Part shown: positions 7,492-9,738 of the stretch, one piece after another
How the letters are laid out: every line of letters begins with the position of its first letter
How positions within the stretch are numbered: the first letter of the stretch is position 1
Assembly (NCBI GenBank): GCA_013041785.1
Contig: JABDRK010000165.1
Coordinates: 1-9,738 of the forward strand
DNA: 9,738 nucleotides
Direction: 5' to 3'
Source of the DNA: Eudoraea sp.
Lineage (GTDB): Bacteria > Bacteroidota > Bacteroidia > Flavobacteriales > Flavobacteriaceae
The notes under the pieces: generated by a model
The model's database searches: none
Seen by the model: only the letters and a program-made list of their open reading frames with translations
What the model was told of the DNA's origin: nothing
Made by a program: the position numbers and the translations under genes

Positions 7492-8645
7492 TCCAGGGCT
7501 TTGTAGACCAGTTTCATAAATTCCCCGATCTTGCCCGGTTCCAGCCATCGGGTTACTATTACCAAATCTTCATCCGGACAAATCACGATAAAGTTTCCGC
7601 CAAAGCCCGCCGCATAAAAGATGTTTTCCGGCAATCCTTCCCAGTTTCTGTTTCCCGGCTGGTTTAACCACCACATATAGCCGTAATTGGGATTGGGTTT
7701 TGAAGGGGTAAGCGCTTCCTCGATCCATTCCTTACTGATGAGCTGATTATCTTTCCATTTTCCCATATTGAGGAAAAGCAGGCCAAAACGCGCCATGTCT
7801 TCGGCAGAGATAAAGATCCCGCCACCGGAATGCCCTCCTCCGGTAACTGATTTCATTTTTAATCCATCTATTTCCGTCCAGGCATCTTTATAGCCATGCC
7901 ACCTCCAGGTAGTAGAAGCCCCTATCTTGTCCATAAGTTCTTCTTTTAGGACCAAAGGCATAGGTTTTCTCCATACATGGGTCAGGGAGTAGGCCAGCAC
8001 ATTAACCCGAACATCATTGTACTCCATTACAGTTCCCGGCTCCCTGAGCTCCCGGTATTTCCAGTCGTCCAGACCCCCTTCACGCGGTGGCCGGTCTGCC
8101 CAGTCTTTAATTCCCCAAAGCGAGCCGCTCCAGTCCGAATTCTGTTGTAGTAAATGTGACCAGGTGATTTTACTGTTGTGTACCCCGTCAAAGGTTCCAT
8201 CCCAGATGTACTGCCCCACAAGATCCCCGGTACTCGAAATGAGATTTTGGTCGGCCGCCAAGCCCGCCATGGTAGACAAAAAACTCTTGGTTACGCTAAA
8301 GGTCATATCCACCCTTCGGATATCCCCCCATTTAGCCACCAGATATCCATTTTTGAGAATAAGCCCGGCTGGCCCTCCCCTTTTTTTGGTAGGTCCCAGT
8401 ATTTCATGAAAGGGCTCCCTTTCAAAACCTTTTAGAATAGCACGCCTAAGATCCCGGGAACCGGAATATTCATTATCCCGGGCAAAAGATACTGCCTCTT
8501 TCAGTTTAGCATCATCCAGGGATACTTCTGTTGCTGCTTTCTCCATCCAGACCGCATTCCGATCCGGAAAGTAGTATGCGTCCTGGGCTAATAGCCCCAA
8601 CGGGAACAGTAAAACTGCTACCCATAAAATCAAATGTGTTCTCAT
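7488..8645 (-). CDS. Secreted serine hydrolase, beta-lactamase class C / esterase-like family
   Basis: This is a 385-residue exported protein of the beta-lactamase (PF00144-type) superfamily. A signal peptide is clear: MRTHL, a hydrophobic core about 5-19, and a likely SPase I site after LLA near residue 20. There is no lipobox Cys. The catalytic SxxK is Ser117-Val-Thr-Lys120 (FSVTKS). The second motif, normally Y-x-N, reads Tyr209-Asn-Asp211 (MEYNDVRVN). Near the C-terminus AAGFGGN (345-351) sits where the KTG/HTG motif is expected. GGGHSGGGIFISAEDMARFG (269-288) is the usual conserved segment of the family. These features fit an esterase or peptidase-like hydrolase better than a true antibiotic-degrading beta-lactamase, but the substrate cannot be told. 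It lies 16 nt downstream of the GNAT gene on the same strand and is probably co-transcribed with it. No terminator follows. Confidence 0.88.
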   Translation of the reverse strand: MRTHLILWVAVLLFPLGLLAQDAYYFPDRNAVWMEKAATEVSLDDAKLKEAVSFARDNEYSGSRDLRRAILKGFEREPFHEILGPTKKRGGPAGLILKNGYLVAKWGDIRRVDMTFSVTKSFLSTMAGLAADQNLISSTGDLVGQYIWDGTFDGVHNSKITWSHLLQQNSDWSGSLWGIKDWADRPPREGGLDDWKYRELREPGTVMEYNDVRVNVLAYSLTHVWRKPMPLVLKEELMDKIGASTTWRWHGYKDAWTEIDGLKMKSVTGGGHSGGGIFISAEDMARFGLLFLNMGKWKDNQLISKEWIEEALTPSKPNPNYGYMWWLNQPGNRNWEGLPENIFYAAGFGGNFIVICPDEDLVIVTRWLEPGKIGEFMKLVYKALD

Positions 8646-8661
8646 TTTTATTATTGAAATT

Positions 8662-9189
8662 CTAAGGTAAGGTAATCAAATCCAGCCTCATGAGCCAGTC
8701 CATTTGCCGGTCTTTGCCAATATAGTAGGGATGCTCCCCGAAAATGCTGAATCCACAGGATTCATAAAACCGAACCGCATCTGTATTCTGTTTCCAAACC
8801 CCGAGCCAGAGGTACTGCTTTCCTAGAGACCGGGCTTGTGATTTTACCCATTCCAGCATGAACTGCCCATGGCCCTTACCCTGGTATCCGGGAAGCACAT
8901 AAATACGTTCCAGTTCCATAGCCTGAGGATCTTTGAGTTCAGTTTGTGCCTCATGCTCATTGGTTTTAAAATACCCCGCAAGCCTGCCGTCAACATAAAG
9001 AAAATAAAATGAAGAACCCGCTGTACCTAATTCATTACGAAGCTGCTCCTTGTTGAACGCTGTTTGGATGTACTGTTGGAAATCTTCTGGGTTGTTCACG
9101 GATTCAAATGCATCCCGGAAGGTTTGTTCTGAAATACTGAGCAGATCATTTAGATGAGTATCCTTGCACTTGACTATCTGGCGTTCCAT
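8662..9189 (-). CDS. GNAT N-acetyltransferase, PaiA (spermidine/spermine acetyltransferase)-like
   Basis: This 175-residue single-domain GNAT protein would transfer acetyl from acetyl-CoA to an amine. Motif A is LERIYVLPGYQGKGHGQFML, with the acetyl-CoA pyrophosphate loop QGKGHG at 103-108. The later strand-helix WLGVWKQNTDAVRFYESCGF (128-147) contains the Tyr and the NxxAxxFY signature. The pattern through the whole length (early SISEQTFRDAF, then FYFLYVDGRLAGY, ERIYVLPGYQGKGHG, LWLGVWKQN, GEHPYYIG) recalls B. subtilis PaiA, which acetylates polyamines; assignment of substrate is by resemblance only. The ATG at 9189 is supported because the PaiA alignment begins within the first residues. 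The -7 promoter element ends only 5 nt before this ATG, so the mRNA would be leaderless or nearly so. The serine hydrolase follows after 16 nt. Confidence 0.87.
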   Translation of the reverse strand: MERQIVKCKDTHLNDLLSISEQTFRDAFESVNNPEDFQQYIQTAFNKEQLRNELGTAGSSFYFLYVDGRLAGYFKTNEHEAQTELKDPQAMELERIYVLPGYQGKGHGQFMLEWVKSQARSLGKQYLWLGVWKQNTDAVRFYESCGFSIFGEHPYYIGKDRQMDWLMRLDLITLP

Positions 9190-9194
9190 GGCCC

Positions 9195-9224
9195 CAAAAA
9201 TACGAGTAAAAAAAAAGGAGCAAA
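9195..9224 (-). promoter_or_regulatory. Predicted Bacteroidota promoter of the GNAT-serine hydrolase unit
   Basis: Read on the minus strand, TTTG (9224-9221) is separated by 18 nt from an exact TAnnTTTG match, TATTTTTG (9202-9195). Only 5 nt lie between the last G and the GNAT ATG at 9189, so the predicted transcription start is at or next to the start codon. The -33 element lies in the 3' arm and loop edge of the upstream hairpin, and the hairpin's T run fills much of the spacer. Confidence 0.7.
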
Positions 9225-9246
9225 CCGATTATTGGAATGCTCCTTT
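9208..9246 (-). terminator. Intrinsic terminator downstream of the 35-codon ORF
   Basis: AAAGGAGC (minus strand, 9246-9239) pairs perfectly with GCTCCTTT (9221-9214), 8 bp around a 17-nt loop, and runs into nine consecutive T residues (9216-9208). A short inner CC/GG pairing inside the loop is possible. It begins 18 nt after the stop of the small ORF at 9265. On the plus strand the same hairpin is followed by a looser TTTATTAATTTTT, but no plus-strand gene ends there. Confidence 0.78.
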
Positions 9247-9264
9247 ATTAATTTTTAAAACCAA

Positions 9265-9372
9265 TTACAGCATAAATAGTTTTTTAGCCAGCATAACGAT
9301 ACCGCTGAGGAAATCATTGCGGTATACTTGTACTTCTTCTTCGGTTGGATTCTGGGTCATTTGGGCGTCCAT
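9265..9372 (-). CDS. Candidate 35-residue small protein, unknown
   Basis: I do not recognise this protein. The ORF runs from ATG at 9372 to TAA at 9265-9267 and encodes MDAQMTQNPTEEEVQVYR followed by NDFLSGIVMLAKKLFML. The first half is polar and acidic (Glu11-13, Asp20). The second half, from Phe21 to the end, is hydrophobic with Lys30-Lys31 in the middle and could form an amphipathic or membrane-associated helix. Support for real coding: it is richer in GC than its AT-rich flanks, it starts with ATG behind an AT-rich leader typical of this genome, and a strong minus-strand terminator begins 18 nt after its stop. No convincing TAnnTTTG promoter is visible just upstream. The hairpin could instead end a small RNA from this stretch. 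Confidence 0.55.
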   Translation of the reverse strand: MDAQMTQNPTEEEVQVYRNDFLSGIVMLAKKLFML

Positions 9373-9663
9373 AGCATTATATTTAATTATTCATGTCGAT
9401 TTGAAGGGTTCTCCGATAAAAGGTTCTAATTTAACGATTAAATGCCGAAAATGTTGTGAGGAAAAGGTTAAAATTTAGCGGGGAATACAACCTTTGTTTC
9501 TGAGATCTAAAAAGTTTTCAGAAAGTCAATTCAGGGACATGCTTGGACACCAACAAAGTCGCTTCTATGGCCTTCGTATGGCTTCCACTTTTTTATTTAT
9601 CGTGTGAATGAAATTAGGATTGGCAAATTGAAACCGACCAATCACCAAAATACGCTTTTAAAC
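9373..9663. other. AT-rich spacer of about 290 nt without a supported gene
   Basis: No intact ORF with a credible start, no tRNA and no exact TAnnTTTG promoter pair is visible on either strand. On the minus strand one frame from 9592 to 9431 is open except for a single internal TGA at 9520-9518. It has no ATG, and its two halves include KAIEATLLVSKHVPELTF and KLFRSQKQRLYSPLNFNL. It may be degenerate coding sequence, part of a dispersed repeat, or chance. Sequence for transcription of the small ORF at 9372 should lie here, but I cannot point to it. Confidence 0.5.
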
Positions 9664-9685
9664 AAAAAACCCGCCATCTAGCGGG
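9664..9685 (-). terminator. Intrinsic terminator of the gene entering from the right
   Basis: On the minus strand, CCCGC (9685-9681) and GCGGG (9674-9670) form a 5-bp GC-only stem around a 6-nt loop, followed by six T residues (9669-9664). It begins 12 nt after the TAA of the partial minus-strand gene, as expected for its terminator. Confidence 0.7.
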
Positions 9686-9697
9686 AGTCTCTTTGCG

Positions 9698-9738
9698 TTA
9701 AAATCCGAGGTCGTCCAGATCGTCTTCCAGGTTATTGA
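9698..9738 (-). CDS. C-terminal end of a minus-strand gene, acidic tail
   Basis: Only the last 12 full codons are inside the window, reading NNLEDDLDDLGF followed by TAA at 9700-9698. The frame is chosen because the TAA is followed after 12 nt by a minus-strand terminator. The tail is strongly acidic and ends in an aromatic residue. That loosely recalls protein-interaction tips such as that of SSB, but the usual Pro-Phe ending is absent and the identity cannot be inferred from 12 residues. Confidence 0.55.
   Translation of the reverse strand, partial: NNLEDDLDDLGF

Noticed and set aside
9376..9381. TATAAT on the minus strand just upstream of the 35-codon ORF
   Set aside because: It is an E. 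coli-type -10, not the Bacteroidota element, has no partner at -33/-35, and lies 3 nt from the ATG, so it would start transcription inside the ORF.
9164..9478. Plus-strand frame of 104 codons across the GNAT start and the small ORF
   Set aside because: It runs through the GNAT promoter, the terminator hairpin and AT-rich spacer, and has no recognisable domain or upstream signal. The minus-strand features explain the region better.
9539..9610. Very short plus-strand ORFs (22 and 14 codons) starting at 9539 and 9567
   Set aside because: No promoter, terminator or leader supports them, and they are within chance expectation for AT-rich DNA.

Overview
The window looks like ordinary core chromosome of a marine-type Flavobacteriaceae (Bacteroidota) with roughly mid-40s GC. 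Three things point there: the succinate dehydrogenase is the two-haem, single-anchor CAB type used by menaquinone organisms; exact promoter matches follow the Bacteroidota pattern TTTG-N(18-20)-TAnnTTTG; and most start codons lack a clear Shine-Dalgarno and sit behind AT-rich leaders. The genus is not determined.

Layout, left to right. (1) 1-1694, plus strand: the C-terminal part of a BNR/Asp-box beta-propeller protein, followed after 8 nt by a small DUF2721-type membrane protein. (2) 1701-2588, minus strand: a RimK-family ATP-grasp ligase convergent with DUF2721. (3) 2589-2811: a divergent spacer with a strong predicted promoter for the next operon. (4) 2812-6239, plus strand: the complete sdhC-sdhA-sdhB operon with 2-nt and 6-nt gaps, closed by a strong intrinsic terminator at 6260-6290. 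(5) 6340-7491, plus strand: a YbdL-like PLP methionine/aromatic aminotransferase. (6) 7488-9189, minus strand: a probable two-gene unit of a PaiA-like GNAT acetyltransferase followed by a secreted SxxK serine hydrolase, which overlaps the aminotransferase tail to tail by 4 nt. (7) 9190-9738: an AT-rich stretch containing the GNAT promoter, an intrinsic terminator, an undescribed 35-codon minus-strand ORF, a spacer with a broken reading frame, another minus-strand terminator, and the last 12 codons of a minus-strand gene that runs off the window.

SdhCAB links the TCA cycle to the menaquinone pool and is complete in its cofactor ligands. The other genes (protein modification, amino-acid transamination, polyamine-type acetylation, secreted hydrolase) show no shared pathway with it or with each other. 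I do not see a defence system, mobile element, CRISPR array or gene cluster that would amount to a new multi-gene system. The most unusual part is the compact regulatory region at 9195-9372: a small ORF with its own terminator, the next gene's promoter threaded through that terminator, and a start codon so close to the -7 element that the mRNA is probably leaderless or nearly so.
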